Assembly: GCA_037042185.1 (NCBI GenBank)
Contig: JAXQJY010000029.1
Span: 62,001-126,000, forward strand
Source: Sordariomycetes sp. S80-01Y
Taxonomy: Eukaryota > Ascomycota > Sordariomycetes
Length of the DNA: 64,000 nucleotides
Reading direction: 5' to 3'
This document shows, one piece after another, positions 1 through 11,371 of this stretch. A program made the position numbers and the translations under genes. Each line of letters begins with the position of its first letter. The stretch's first letter is position 1. A model generated the notes under the pieces. It searched no databases, was not told the origin of the DNA, and saw only the letters and a list, made by a program, of their open reading frames with translations.

Positions 1-1338
1 GGTTGCCTGGCTCCGACTCAGAGCCGTCGCGGGGCCAGAGGCCGTCGAGCCAGAGCATGTTCGCGTAGTGCTATGAGATGTCAGTGCGAGGGTCTCAGTG
101 TACGGCAATGTTGCACTTACGTCGGCCCAGATGGACATGACGAGAACGTGGGGCTGGGCAAGAGCCTCCTCCATGGCAGTCCAGCCGCCAACATCGGCGT
201 AGCGGTCGGTGTCCTCGGTGAAGACGTCGAAGAGAACGTCGCAGAGGGCGGGGTTGATGTCCGAGGAGTCGGGGAGACCGGAGTGGGTGGGCGCGGGGAT
301 CTCGATCTCCTGGCCTCCCTGGATGAAGAACTGGTGGAGGTTGTCAGACTCGAACTGGGTGACAACGGTGAAGGGCTGGCTGGTGTCGAGAGTCTTGCCC
401 TCGCCGTAGAAGTCGGGGTTGCCCATGCGGTAAGGGTTGTAGTCGCAGCCGTTGGCGTCGCAGCGGCCGGCGTAGCGGTCCTCGGAGTAGGTGCCGCCGC
501 ACTCGTCGTCGTCACCGCACACGTGGTAGTCGTTGAAGCCGACCTCGCAGGCGTGGGGGGTCAGGGCGAAGGAGTGGGAGTTGGACTCCCAGACATCGAT
601 CTCAGCACAGCAAGCGCCGAGGGCGCCGACACCAGCGCTGGAGTCGGAGGACGAGGGCTCCCAGCCTTCGTAGTTACCCAAGCCACCGACGAACTTGAGG
701 TCACGGGCGCACTGGGCGTCGCAGTAACCAGTACCGTAGGCGGCACCGGCCTCGTTGACGGGGAAGCTGGACACGCCACCATCGGCCTCCATGGCAACGA
801 AGTAGAGGGCCGAGTTCATGCCGCAGGGGACGGTCGACAGATCGACATCAAAGGTGAACTCGTTTCCGGGCAGGTCGAACATCTGGTAGCTGTCCGGGGT
901 CTCCAGGAGGTACATACGGGAGCCAACGTTGCTGCCGTACTCGTGGTCGGTGACGAAGTTGAGGGTCAGGGCATCGCCGCTGGTGGAGACACCGTAGGTG
1001 CCCTCGTAGTCGGCACCCTCGACGGCACAGGACTCGGCACAATCCTCGTTGCTGGTGCAGACATCAGTCCACTCGTTGCCGTCGTAGCAGTTCTCAGAGC
1101 CGCCGACTGCGGCCGTCAGCCTCGCAATTTCCAGACATCATAGATTACATCGCGCCGACTTACCATCGTGGATCCAGCGCCAGTTGGCGTCAATGACAAC
1201 CTCGGTATCGATGGTCTCGCATGAACCGGCGGCAGAGCACCGCTGCCAGGTGAGGGAAGGGTGAGACTCGGCGGTGAGGTCACCGACCTTCTGGGCCGTG
1301 GCCACAGAGAGGAGGGAGAGGGCAGCAAGGGTCAGCAT
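1..1338 (-). CDS. GH7 cellobiohydrolase, 3' end cut by window edge
   Basis: Secreted cellobiohydrolase I type enzyme that releases cellobiose from cellulose chain ends with retention of configuration. Exons read on the minus strand are 1338-1164, 1106-121 and 70-1 (continuing outside the window). The introns (1163-1107 and 120-71) both have GTAAGT donors. The protein starts with a signal peptide ([16 protein letters not shown]). The retaining GH7 motif E227-I-D229-V-W-E232 is present, with the family blocks [39 protein letters not shown] and [14 protein letters not shown]. The tunnel-type blocks suggest cellobiohydrolase rather than endoglucanase, but the end is missing, so a linker or CBM1 cannot be judged. 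A TATA box lies about 90 bp upstream of the ATG. Family assignment is very secure; the subtype is inferred. Confidence 0.95.
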
Positions 1339-1427
1339 TGTATCGATGTAGTCCTGGGAGGGCTGTGACGAGAAGACAATGGTGGATGATCCAAAACAGT
1401 ATCCGAGACAGGCTGGGGGCTCGATGG

Positions 1428-1434
1428 TTATATA
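1428..1434 (-). promoter_or_regulatory. TATA box of the GH7 gene
   Basis: TATATAA on the minus strand, about 90 bp before the GH7 start codon. A CreA-like CTGGGG lies just upstream at 1413-1418 on the plus strand. The TATA assignment is by position and sequence; the CreA site is only a short consensus match. Confidence 0.6.
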
Positions 1435-3472
1435 GTACTCGAGAGGTCGCGAGGATGCGCGGATCTAATGCTTGCCCAGTTCAAGGGACCGGACTACCCG
1501 CCACCGAGGCGAGCGCAGAGGCAAAGTAGGCGCCGCAATCCGGCCCGTCGCTAGCGATCTCCTGTGTGTAATTGATTAAGATTGTGGATTCCTCTGCCCA
1601 TGGCTGAGTGTCGCTTGCTCCAGTCCGAGAAGGGCCAGCCATACGCGGGCCCTGGGCCAGGTGGCACCGTGTCCGTAGACTCGAGTGGGTGATGCCCCGA
1701 ATCGGTACACGAACCTGCGGCTTGGAGGCTCCGAGTGGCGGGATGGCACATCATGGTCCGATGAATGTTTCGGCTTAGACCTTTGTTTGGTTGTGGGAGC
1801 AGATCCAGCTCATTGGTCATGTCTCATCTCGTCCGGCGACATGGGTCCTGTGCCTAAACTGGGAAGCCCTTGGAGAGTCAACGTTTCGTGGCCAAGAGGG
1901 GGCTCCGCTGAAGCATGACAGATGAACGGCTGCGGACGAAACAAACAGCACGTACGAGTGACAGGCAAGTTCATGAGTTCCAGAGATGGAGTCACCCGAC
2001 GTGTACATGGCCATTGCCATTGACGGGGAGCTCTCCGAGTTGCTATGAGGCATCCAGGCCCCCATATCATTCAACAACAAGGCAGCCGACAATCCGGGGG
2101 GTCACCCGAAACGATCCTCATGGCGCTAGGCGCCGAGCTTCCCAGTCCATCCCACTGGCTACTCTTTCGAAATGACAGTCTTCGGCTTCTTGTGCATTCC
2201 TATCCGCGAGAGTGCCTTGGTTGCGCCCAACTGCAAAGGGGCAGCCGCTGCTCGTTGCACAGACGGTAGCAGGTTCATAGCTGATCACTCCAAGCGGACT
2301 CTGACGGCAGCCAAGGCATCTGGCTGACCCTCAGTGCCGAGAGATGAGGAGAAGGCGCATAGACGGGAGGGCCAATTAATCTCGAGGCGTGGTTCGTGGC
2401 ATTTCAACCACACATCCCGGCCAGGGCTCCCCGGCAGATGTAACCCCAGATTCCCCATCAGGAACATCGTGGAGAAACCCCACAGCGCAGAGCAACTGCC
2501 ACCGCTCATCGGTCTTAGTCGCCTACGGAAGCTCCGCACGCCCCTGAGGAGACACGCATTCAGCCTGGCGGGTCTGCATCTCTCCACGGAGGAGGGTCCT
2601 CCGTGCGCATCACCAGACCTGCTGGATACTGACTCAAGCCCTCAGAGACGCTCAGGAGGTTGACGGCGCACCATTTGGGTGTTTCTACCCCGCGGTGCGC
2701 GCGATGCGGCTGTTTCAAACGGGCTGGGATGCTGAAATGTGCTCTTTCGGCCTCGGGGCTCGGTGGAGAGGGCGCGGTCCGTCAACATCTGGAGGGAGAC
2801 ATGGGCCGCCAACCCGTCAAGCCGCAGGAAAGTCTGAAGCATCTGTCGGACGAGATCGGCGAGGCGGCTATCTGTGACCAGCCTGGCACGGGGATGGGTG
2901 AAGTGTAGAGATCAATTCCAACCGTGTTCAAGTGAACTTCATGAGAGGGTGGACCCACGCGTTATGTTGACGTCCGCAGTCACGCTCGCGTTCACCAACC
3001 TACCCTACGACAGCTCCAACGAGCGGGGTTTGCTTCTGGTGCACCAGGCATTGGCAGTCTGTCTATTTGTCAAGGTGCTCATTAGTTAATAAAAGTCAAT
3101 ACATCCATAGTCATGATTTGTTATGAGGACATGCATGGGTTACTGGTATCAAACGCAAAATTCACGGAATGCGGAGCGAAACCCCCAAACAAAGCAACTC
3201 TGTCCACTGTGTAAAACACCCCAGTAGGACTCCGGGCATAGCCTAGCACGATTACATGATGAGGGAAGAATGTCACAGCTCTAATGAAACGCAGATCACG
3301 CGCGCTATATTTCGAAACCATCTATACATCTTAACACCCTTGCGTGGCAAAGGGCCACCCACGCCCAAGCTCTCCAAAGATCATTTACACCAGCCTATGT
3401 CTATGCCCAACGCCGATACATGCTACTCTGCCAACACTGGCTTAATGCTTGTCTATCCTTAATCATTGAACG
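1435..3472. other. Long intergenic region upstream of the GH7 gene
   Basis: About 2 kb between the GH7 promoter and the 3' end of the zinc-finger gene. No frame has coherent protein-like sequence or believable splice pairs. It probably holds the regulatory region of the cellulase gene and the terminator of the UFD1-like gene. Confidence 0.5.
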
Positions 3473-5725
3473 TCATTGCTCCCTTGGTGCCCAAGCCTGC
3501 AGCCAGTCTCTCATCCTGTCCGGAGCGCCTTTCTCCGCCTCCGCAGCCGCAACGCACCACTCAAGGCTCCAGATCTTCTCTGCAGCCATCATCTCGGCGA
3601 GCTTCCGCCGTGCCTGATTCGCCTCGTCTACGCAGAACCACATTGGTTGATCTCGCTGCGGGATCTGGTCAAGCAGCGGCTTCACCAGCGGCAGAGCCGC
3701 CTGGGCGCTCGATCCCTTGGCATCCAGGTTCATGTTTGCCCTGCCCGTTTTGCACCACTCGTTTCTGCAATGTGACTTGCCGCACCCTTTCATCAGCTGT
3801 CCGAGATATCGTCGTTCGATACGCCGACGTAGCGCTTTGCCCTCCGGATCGTGCATGCTCACGTAGAGAGGCCCAAAGCACAGCGAGCAAAGGCCCAGAT
3901 CGTTGCCTGGCCCCTGGCCGTGGGATGTTGCGGAGCCAATTTGCCCCTTTGGGCCCACGCCATGTAACGTACGACCGCAATTGATATTGCGGCAAATCTC
4001 TGGCTTGGAACGACTGACTTTGTCGAGCTCATGATGCTTCAGGTGCGTCTCCATGTCCCTCAGTCGGATGATCTTGTCGCAGAGATGACATTCCGTTGTG
4101 CGTCCTCCGTCTGCAAGTTCGTGGGCCGTCATGCCGGACATGAGGACTTCAGGCGAGGGGTCAAACGGATCGCCTTCCTGCGGAACTTCAAGGTGGCAGA
4201 AGCGGCAGAGAATGAGCTTCCCGGGACAGACGCTTGTGTGATGCCGAGCAAGGTCTGGTAGCGAATTGGTGGTAAACGGGCAGGAGGCACACTGCCGTTC
4301 CAGGTGGAAAATGTTATCGTGTTTCGCCTTGCTTCGAGCCGAGTTTCCATGGGCCGAGTCAAGACTGCAATGCCAGTGCTCATCCCATTCAGAAGATCCT
4401 TTCTTGAAAACTCCTCTGCAATGAGGGCAGAGTATGTTGTTGCGTCGGCAGAAGTTCTCGTGTAGGACCATTGATCGCTTGGGCACCCACTGTAGGCAAT
4501 TCTTGCACTGCTCATCATCTGGCGAGGGCTCGGCCGCATCCACCACCATCGCGTCCGTGCTCGCTTCTGTCGGGGCCACTTTGGCCCTGATGCTGAAAGG
4601 TATGGGCGCCTGCGATCCTACCGCAGAGTCATGAGGATAGCCCTGCACTGATATGAGAATACTTTCGGCTTCCTCGAGCTCGACATTGGTCGGCGATATA
4701 AGGATGCACTTGGAGCCATCTACGGCTGGCTCAAAGTTACCAAAGGCGTGCGATGTATCTCGGGGTAGACCACGCTGCCGTGACGAGCGTGGCGAGACGA
4801 AAAGATCCAGCGCATCCTCTTCCCCGCCATGCGACAGCAATATCTCCAACGGCTGGGATCGGTCCCAGGAGGGAAGTGTATAGTCGACGTACTCGCCCGG
4901 CAGGGCCTGACCATCTGCACTTCTCCACACGTCCAGTTCGCCTCCCTTCGAAGATCCCTCTGCGGAGCCGGCTTGCGCCTTGGAGGCTATTTGCCGTAAA
5001 GTCTCGCGCGCTTGCTCTTCGTTCAGGGCCTCGATGTCGACTTCGATATCGGTATCCACCACGCAGATTCCGTCGCCCTCTGGGGCAAACTTGTCCAGCA
5101 AAAGCCGAAACGTCTCCCCTTTTACGCCCTGAACAGCAAGTATCGAGTCGAGCGTGAGTGTGGTGAAGTTGTCGCGCAGCTGGCGTTCCAGGAGCGGCTT
5201 CCAATCATCGGGGTTGTAACCTGCCTCGAGGGGACGCAGTCGAACATAGGTGCCCTTGGGTAGTTGTCGCGCGTGGACTGTCAGTCGGATCTGGGATGCA
5301 TCGTGAACATCCTCGGCCACTCCGGTCGCTTCGCCATTCTCTTTCTCCGCAACATAGTCCTCCTGGCTAAGACCTAGCGCTTCGGCCAAAAATGGACTGA
5401 CAGCCAGATGGCCTTCTGGCGCAGAAAACTCCCTTATCCCAGCGTATACGACATTGTTGTTTTTCGGATTGACAAGGCGGAATGTCAGCGGCTGTGGAAG
5501 CTGCTGAAAACTGTCGCGCAACCCATGGGAGGCGTAGGGGTTGAAGGGATCGTAGGAGGCGGAAGTTGCGCCGGTCGCGGTTTGCGACGGCGCCGCTGCG
5601 AGAAGCTGCTCGAGGGCGGATTGAGGTAGAAGGATCTTATCGCCGCGGAGGTTCTTTGAAGAGGGCGAAGTCGGGGGCAGGACCAGGAAGGCGCTGGACC
5701 AGTTCAAGGACGCTGCTTCGGTCAT
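3473..5725 (-). CDS. UFD1-domain protein with C-terminal zinc fingers
   Basis: Intronless 750-residue protein. Residues about 25-235 resemble the UFD1 double-psi barrel region (DKILLPQSALEQLL, LTFRLVNPKN, YVRLRPLEAGYNPDDWK), which in Ufd1 binds ubiquitin and works with Cdc48/Npl4. From C397 there is a string of Cys/His modules (CKNCLQWVPKRSMVLHENFC, CPHC, CRFCHLEVP, CHLCDKIIRLRDMETHLKHH) like TRAF-type or C2H2 fingers, followed by a Cys-containing tail. The same UFD1 plus zinc-finger combination is known in plant PRLI-interacting factor K-like proteins. A role in the ubiquitin/Cdc48 pathway is inferred from the domains. Canonical Ufd1 is much shorter and lacks fingers, so this is a paralogous family. 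Confidence 0.88.
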   Translation of the reverse strand: MTEAASLNWSSAFLVLPPTSPSSKNLRGDKILLPQSALEQLLAAAPSQTATGATSASYDPFNPYASHGLRDSFQQLPQPLTFRLVNPKNNNVVYAGIREFSAPEGHLAVSPFLAEALGLSQEDYVAEKENGEATGVAEDVHDASQIRLTVHARQLPKGTYVRLRPLEAGYNPDDWKPLLERQLRDNFTTLTLDSILAVQGVKGETFRLLLDKFAPEGDGICVVDTDIEVDIEALNEEQARETLRQIASKAQAGSAEGSSKGGELDVWRSADGQALPGEYVDYTLPSWDRSQPLEILLSHGGEEDALDLFVSPRSSRQRGLPRDTSHAFGNFEPAVDGSKCILISPTNVELEEAESILISVQGYPHDSAVGSQAPIPFSIRAKVAPTEASTDAMVVDAAEPSPDDEQCKNCLQWVPKRSMVLHENFCRRNNILCPHCRGVFKKGSSEWDEHWHCSLDSAHGNSARSKAKHDNIFHLERQCASCPFTTNSLPDLARHHTSVCPGKLILCRFCHLEVPQEGDPFDPSPEVLMSGMTAHELADGGRTTECHLCDKIIRLRDMETHLKHHELDKVSRSKPEICRNINCGRTLHGVGPKGQIGSATSHGQGPGNDLGLCSLCFGPLYVSMHDPEGKALRRRIERRYLGQLMKGCGKSHCRNEWCKTGRANMNLDAKGSSAQAALPLVKPLLDQIPQRDQPMWFCVDEANQARRKLAEMMAAEKIWSLEWCVAAAEAEKGAPDRMRDWLQAWAPREQ

Positions 5726-6756
5726 GGTTCAGTCGGGAGATTGGAGATACAGCCATGGACGAGGAAGCATCAGCGTGCAAGTTGTAGAAGGATGAAGTGC
5801 TGTCGCCGCTCCAGGCAGCGTGCCCTTACAAGTGCCCAAGAACGAGCTGTTTCGAAGTTGAGGTCCGAGTCGTGGCGACGCGTGTATCAGTCAGCATATT
5901 CGGTCAAGTTCTACAGAGTACCACCCAGGTGCGCCCCTCCAAGGGTAGCACGTGACGACAGTTCTTTCTGGGGGAATGACGATGCCGTTATCGGGGATGA
6001 CGTAGGAGCACAAGGCCATGCGCAACCTCGTCAAAGGAGCTCCCTATTCCTTGGGTTCACTCACTGCTTTAGTCGCAGTGCGATTGTCGGCGTGGATTGC
6101 TACGATCCGCCTTGTTGGACCTGGCTACCGCTAACACAACGACTTGGCTAGCTGGAGGTGCATGGGAAGCGTGGGGGATCGCCTGTTGCCCGTAACACTA
6201 CCAAGGAACTAAGTAGTAGTGCCCAGCTCCCTGACAGGACTCGGTCTACGAACCCGAAGACGCGCCGCAAATCATGCTGCAGCATCCGTATGTAAGGACA
6301 TTACGTCTCGCAACAGCATTCGTCTCGCGACTTCGAGAGGCGCCCCCGCCATGCCCCAGAATCTCCCCAAGTGCTTCATCCAGCGGCGATAAGGGTGCCC
6401 CCATCCTCCATCCCCCGGCTGGCCCTTTTGAGCCTCCCGTGGACACCTCAGGCCACACCACCCTGAGCTCCCGGCCGCCTCCCCCAACTTGAAGGGCCCA
6501 ACCACCTCGAGCCAAGCCCCGAGACTAGTTGATAGCTCAGCTTTGCCGTTTCTTCATCAACCCATCCCTTGCATCTGTCTCAAGTCAATGGCCTTTGCCC
6601 TCGTTTGCCGCCATTGAAGCGGCGACATCAGCACTTAGTCACACCTACGCTTTCTATACCCCAGCCTTGCGTTGCTAGCGACATTGCCAGGCGCCGCTAC
6701 ACAGGAGAACGGCATTCTATCTTCGACATCGCATATGCTACTCCTGGCAGCCTGAC
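5726..6756. other. Divergent intergenic region
   Basis: About 1 kb shared upstream region between the UFD1-like gene (-) and the F-box gene (+). No coherent coding frame. Promoters and 5' leaders are expected here; no clear TATA box. Confidence 0.5.
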
Positions 6757-8463
6757 ATGGTCCTAGCCACCGACGACACCCGAACGCGCTTTGAGACCGA
6801 GACAGAAGATCCGGCTACACCCAACTTACATCCACTCCTGGGGATCCTCCTCAACCGCATCGTCCTCGACAACATCGTCCCCTTCCTCCCGATTCTGAGC
6901 TTGCTGAACCTGTCAGCAACCAGCCGCGAATTCAGAAGCCTCGTTTACGACTCTCCAGGGGTCTTCCGCTACCTCGACCTCTCCAACGCCAAGCGCGCAC
7001 GGCTTAACGATGTCGACGGCATCGACCATGGCGGTCAAGTCTGGCGCAATGTTCAGCTCGACGAGAACCTCACCGAAGATGACTTCTATTCTGGGCCGCT
7101 GAGGGGCATCTTCTCTGTCTTACGACGACGCGACATTCTACAAGACGTGCAGACCCTTGTCCTCGATGGACTCTCTGTCACAGCCGAGCTCTGCAATGAG
7201 CTCATCAACGATAGCTCATACAGTGTCCGCATCCTCTCGATCCGCGAGGCAAAGAGCCTGAACCATGGCAAACTCCGCGGCTCGCTTCAATATGCCTGTC
7301 GAAGTAGTCGTCCGGAAGGATCGCCGCGTTTGAAGGCGCTGTACGTCTTTGGTCCTAAAGATGTGCCTGTGGCCCACCTGACATCCTCCGCGCAGCCATC
7401 CGTCAGCGCAGAATGGAACCAACGAAGTCAGCGTGCTCTGACTGCGGCCCTCGAACAGGACAAAGATGCTTGGTGGACCAAAAAGGGCCCGATGCAAGTC
7501 AGATCCCATCAGGAGGGCTGGCAAGACACCCTGGTTGCCTGCAGTGGCATCATCGCGTTTGACGCGGTGCTCTGCAAGGGACCTGCTCATCGCAACTCAC
7601 CCGCGTTTGGAACAGCACGATCCCATCGCAGCTCGGAGCCAGCCATTGCTTCCATCGCGCTGCCGCCTTGCGAGGGCTGTGGTATTTGCCCGGAGGGCTT
7701 GACAGACCTCAGCACAGAGGCGGTCAATCTTCCGCTTTTGGCGCCTCCTCCCGTGCTGTCTTCGTCGCTTCGCGCCGCCACGACACCTCGACAACCGGCA
7801 GCGTGCTTCGCTGCTCGCTGCGGCCAGTGTGTTCGGGACCGCTACTGCCTCGGCTGCAACAAGTGGTGGTGCGAGACATGCTACGTGCCACCTCATCTTC
7901 TACAGGAAACCACGGAGAATTCTGTCGCCAGCGACATGGGAACTCTATCATTAACGACGCTGCCCAAGCCCAAGGTACGAGCAGATTTCTGTGACGATTG
8001 TACGCCCTCTTCCTTCGGTGCGAAGGGACGACGCGAGGATCACGAGCCCTGAAAAGGCCCGATTTCTCATCTGTTCCGATACTCACCAAGGGTATGCTGC
8101 TTTCAGCCCCTGATGCGGCGAGAGCCTCCTGCCTCAACCATTGATATTTTGAATGACGTGAACTGACATAAACCAGCCCAAAGTCGCCAAGAGCTGCTGG
8201 GAATGCAAGCAGAATGTAAGAGTGGAAACTGTCTCGCGCAAGACGGTTCACGGCTAACAGTGCTCGGTCAGTGCGACGCCTGTATCGACAAAACTCAAAG
8301 ATACTGCAGGAGATGCTGCGGCGGATACTGCATTATCCACAACGAGGGCTCATCCGACACTTTCGTAAGTCATCACGTTCCACGTTCGATCGATTGGAGC
8401 TGACTGTAACAGTGTGACTGTAGGATTCTGTTTCCGCCATTTAGCCCAGATGGGGAGCACTAA
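6757..8463 (+). CDS. F-box protein with Cys-rich C-terminus
   Basis: Predicted 466-residue protein from exons 6757-7974, 8177-8215, 8272-8364 and 8413-8463. All introns are phase 0 and have CTGAC/CTAAC branch points. Residues about 25-70 form an F-box-like segment (NRIVLDNIVPFLPILSLLNL, then a Phe-Arg-Ser-Leu block). The middle resembles the scaffold found in many fungal F-box proteins. The C-terminus is Cys-rich (CxxC pairs CGQCVRDRYC, GCNKWWCETC, CWECK, CDACIDKTQRYCRRCCGGYC), probably zinc-binding. By family it would be a substrate adaptor for an SCF ubiquitin ligase. The last two introns and the final 17 residues are less certain; an alternative last acceptor would end the protein with a different short tail. 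Confidence 0.75.
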
Positions 8464-9361
8464 CATTCTCATAGGGTGCATCTCGAGAGGCCGCGGCCTC
8501 GGTCGGCTGTAGATTGGTGAAAGATACCGTCGAGCTTCAGCCCTCCCAGGAATTTGGAAGTCCTAGTTCTGCCGAGCCTGGGAAGATGGACTCGCTACTT
8601 ATGCGCTCAATATTCGAGGTGCTTGTTGGTGAAATATGTCCTGACTGCGCCTATTTCAACTCCACACTTTTTAGTTCAGCTTCGAATTGTCACTTGGCTC
8701 AATACAAACCCCTCATCACTGCTATTTCAAACTCAACGCCCGAGCTTGGTGACATTGGACTGCGCAGCCTATGGCGCACTTCGTTGTTACGGTCGTACGA
8801 TCTGCCCATGTTCGAATATCCTAGCAACACTACCGCTACCGACTACGCGGATTCCCGAAGTCTAAGGATTCTGCCGGACCCGGAATCACGCTCGGAGCTG
8901 CTTTCTGAAGTGCAAAGGCACTTCATGACCACTGCTGTGGCGCGTGTAGGATCGGCACCTCGGTCATAAACGTCAGATAATAAGTTCGGTCATTGAGTGT
9001 GATTTGGCAACGCTGTTCATTGATACACGGGTGTCCTAATCCAACCGCTCATCCTTTAAGCCGAGGTGCCAGCTCGGCGTGACCGAAACGTGAAGGCCAG
9101 GGCCGAAGCCTCAGTTGAGCCATCTTGCGCTGCACATCTCTCTAAAATTGATTTGAATCAGGACGTCACCAGGGCGGGGTCGGGGAGTGATCATGGCGTG
9201 AAAGGGGCCGGAGCAACACTTTTATACGCCACGTCCTGTTGCAACAACGGCCATTGCATAACGACTCTGCGCGAAGTCCGAGTGGCGGCCTTTAAGCGAC
9301 TCTTCGTTGCCGCGACACGCTAGCGTCAGGTATAAAGCATCTCTCAGGAGAGGTGCGTAGC
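8464..9361. other. Intergenic region between convergent genes
   Basis: About 0.9 kb between the F-box gene and ARP6. A stop-free stretch at 8586-8969 (first ATG at 8586) has no recognisable domain. I see nothing else. Confidence 0.45.
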
Positions 9362-10770
9362 TCATCCATCAGGCAAACCTTTCGCAAACCTCTTCGCGAG
9401 ACCTGCCGCTCCGATCTCCTCGTACTCCTGCCTCGTCACGCTCAGACGATCCGCATGGGCATGCTGGGCCAGAGAGGCAGCGCCTTGCCATGTGCTAATG
9501 ATTGGGTTTGCTGGTCTTGCAACGCGGACCGCACAGTCGTCCGGAAACCGTTGCACAACCTCGTCTCGAAGACGCTGGTGAAAGCCATCCAAGAGGCCGT
9601 TGCCTCCTACGACCACGATGTTTGCGAGCAACCCGGGCCAGAGGCCAATTGGTAAAGTTTGCAGGGATTGCAGTATCAAGTCTGCGAGGCCGGGCTGCCG
9701 CATGCCCATATCCGAGGGGTTGAATATGAGTTCTGGGATGACAAAGCGTTCGTTGCGCAGGGTGAGGACGTCTTCTTCAGGCTGGGCAGAAGCTGCAATC
9801 CGTTTCGCCTTGGAGTGTCGCGCAGGATCGTAGTCCACAAGTTGACCTTTGTCGCGCTTGTGGAAATCCGGCAGAATGTAGTCCTTGGCGATAGTGCCGC
9901 CAGTAAGCCAAGAATTGCGTCTTTCTCCCCGGGTGCCTTTCCATGAGCTCTCCAAGTCCGCCTTGAAGTCGCGAGAGACGAAGCACGCAGCTTCCTTCAT
10001 CTCGTTGACTATGGTCGTCTCGCTTCTCATATCATAGTGTCGCAAGGATAGCAGTCGGGCCAGGTAGTTGGTCATGAGCTTGCCGCCGACATCGAGCCTT
10101 CGTATCGCGCTGTGCAGGGGTCGTCCAGCCAGGGTTGGGGTGACGGTTGTGTGGGAGTAGCCGGAGTCAACAACGAGCATGACCTCGGCTGGCTTCTTGG
10201 GAGGGTGGTCGTTGTCCTTTTGGGTTCGGAAGAAGGACTGCACGTCATGATAGGCGTTCAGCGTCGGGCCTGGCAGCTGGTAAGTCTGGGGCGTCTCGGG
10301 TTGAGGATGCCTTGGCGTCACATACCCACTGCTCGGTAATAGCTCGCGAAGCCATACTCCTCAAACACGATCTGGTCGCAGTTGGTCTGCAGAACGGGCA
10401 GGTTGTTTGGCGGTTCGCACAGAAGCAGCCTCGTCTCTGCCGGGTCGCATCGCAGGGATGCCTTGTCGTCGAAGAACTGCCGATTCCAAATCTCCCTCTG
10501 AGCCTCCCAGTTGACAATGTAGCCGCGGTCAGCGGGACGCCGGTACTGGATGTCTGAGAAATCCTTGCATTTCTCCAGCTCATCGGCCACGTAGATCTTC
10601 TTAAAGCGGTCGCGGGCGATGCAGTTGGGGATGATGCGCGGCTCGAGGGTCGAAGGGTCGTCAGAGTTGGTCACGAAGCCGGCTTTGATGGTGGAGGCGC
10701 CATTGTCGACGACGAGCGTCTTTTGGGGCGGCGGAGGAGGTGCTGGCTTTGATCTGCGACCGCCAGCCAT
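9362..10770 (-). CDS. ARP6: Actin-related protein Arp6
   Basis: 450-residue actin-fold protein from exons 10770-10326 and 10269-9362. The 56-bp intron joins the conserved block as YYRAVGPTLNAYHDVQSFF. Actin-family motifs are visible: LVVDNGASTIKAGF (phosphate 1), MLVVDSGYSHTTVTP (phosphate 2), RRLDVGGKLMTNYLARLLS, and ANIVVVGGNGLLDGFHQRL (adenosine). The Arp6-type signatures NCDQIVFEEYGFASYYR and DYILPDFHKRDKG identify the subfamily. Arp6 is a subunit of the SWR1 complex, which deposits H2A.Z in chromatin. I start at the ATG at 10770; the frame is open further upstream, but that extension does not look protein-like. It shares an upstream region with the GNAT gene. Confidence 0.93.
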
Positions 10771-11371
10771 GGAAGCTGATGATGAGAAAGGCGCGGACGC
10801 GGTTGGGGGGAGCAAAACTTGGAGGCGGAGCGCAGAGACGAAGATGGACTGCCTGTGGACCACTGAAGTTTGCGACGCGCAGGGACTGAATAGGTCGCCA
10901 GGCGTCAGTGGCGTCAGTGGCGTCACTGGAGGCACCTGGAAGCCACGCGCGGTCACGTGGAGCACTCGATTGTCAATCCCAGAGGTGCCTTACCTATGAC
11001 CCAAAGTGATTGACGATGTAAGACTGCGAGTCAGACAAGCCATCCTCAATTGATCCTTCTTCCGCCCACGAACCACAGCTCTCTCGGCAAAGGAAGTCTG
11101 CGTTGTCAGATGTGGTTGAAGGCCAATTGAAGCTCTCCAACTGCAAACACGAAGCCCCGAGAGGCGCCATGGGCTCCAGACAAGGGCGCGTTTAACAGCT
11201 TGGGCGCGGTCTACACGGCGCGCGTTGAGCGAGTCGGTGCGCTTTAGGGACGGCATCAAAGCTATAAGAAAAAGCGACTCTGCGTTGAATCCGCCAACCT
11301 TTGGTATGTGAAAGAGCATTGACTCCTTTAGTGTTTGATCACACAGGGACCAAGCCGAAGTGCTCCTCGCA
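10771..11371. other. Divergent promoter region, ARP6 and GNAT genes
   Basis: About 0.6 kb with no coding frame. It holds a short tandem 9-mer (GGCGTCAGT, two exact copies and one variant) at 10901-10927. Confidence 0.5.

Noticed and set aside
73-1143. Long plus-strand frame of 356 codons
   Set aside because: Antisense to the GH7 gene; the minus strand gives a clear GH7 protein with catalytic motif.
8514-8969. Plus-strand frame of 151 codons after the F-box gene
   Set aside because: Begins with TTG, has no domain or composition support, and is not clearly spliced to the F-box gene.
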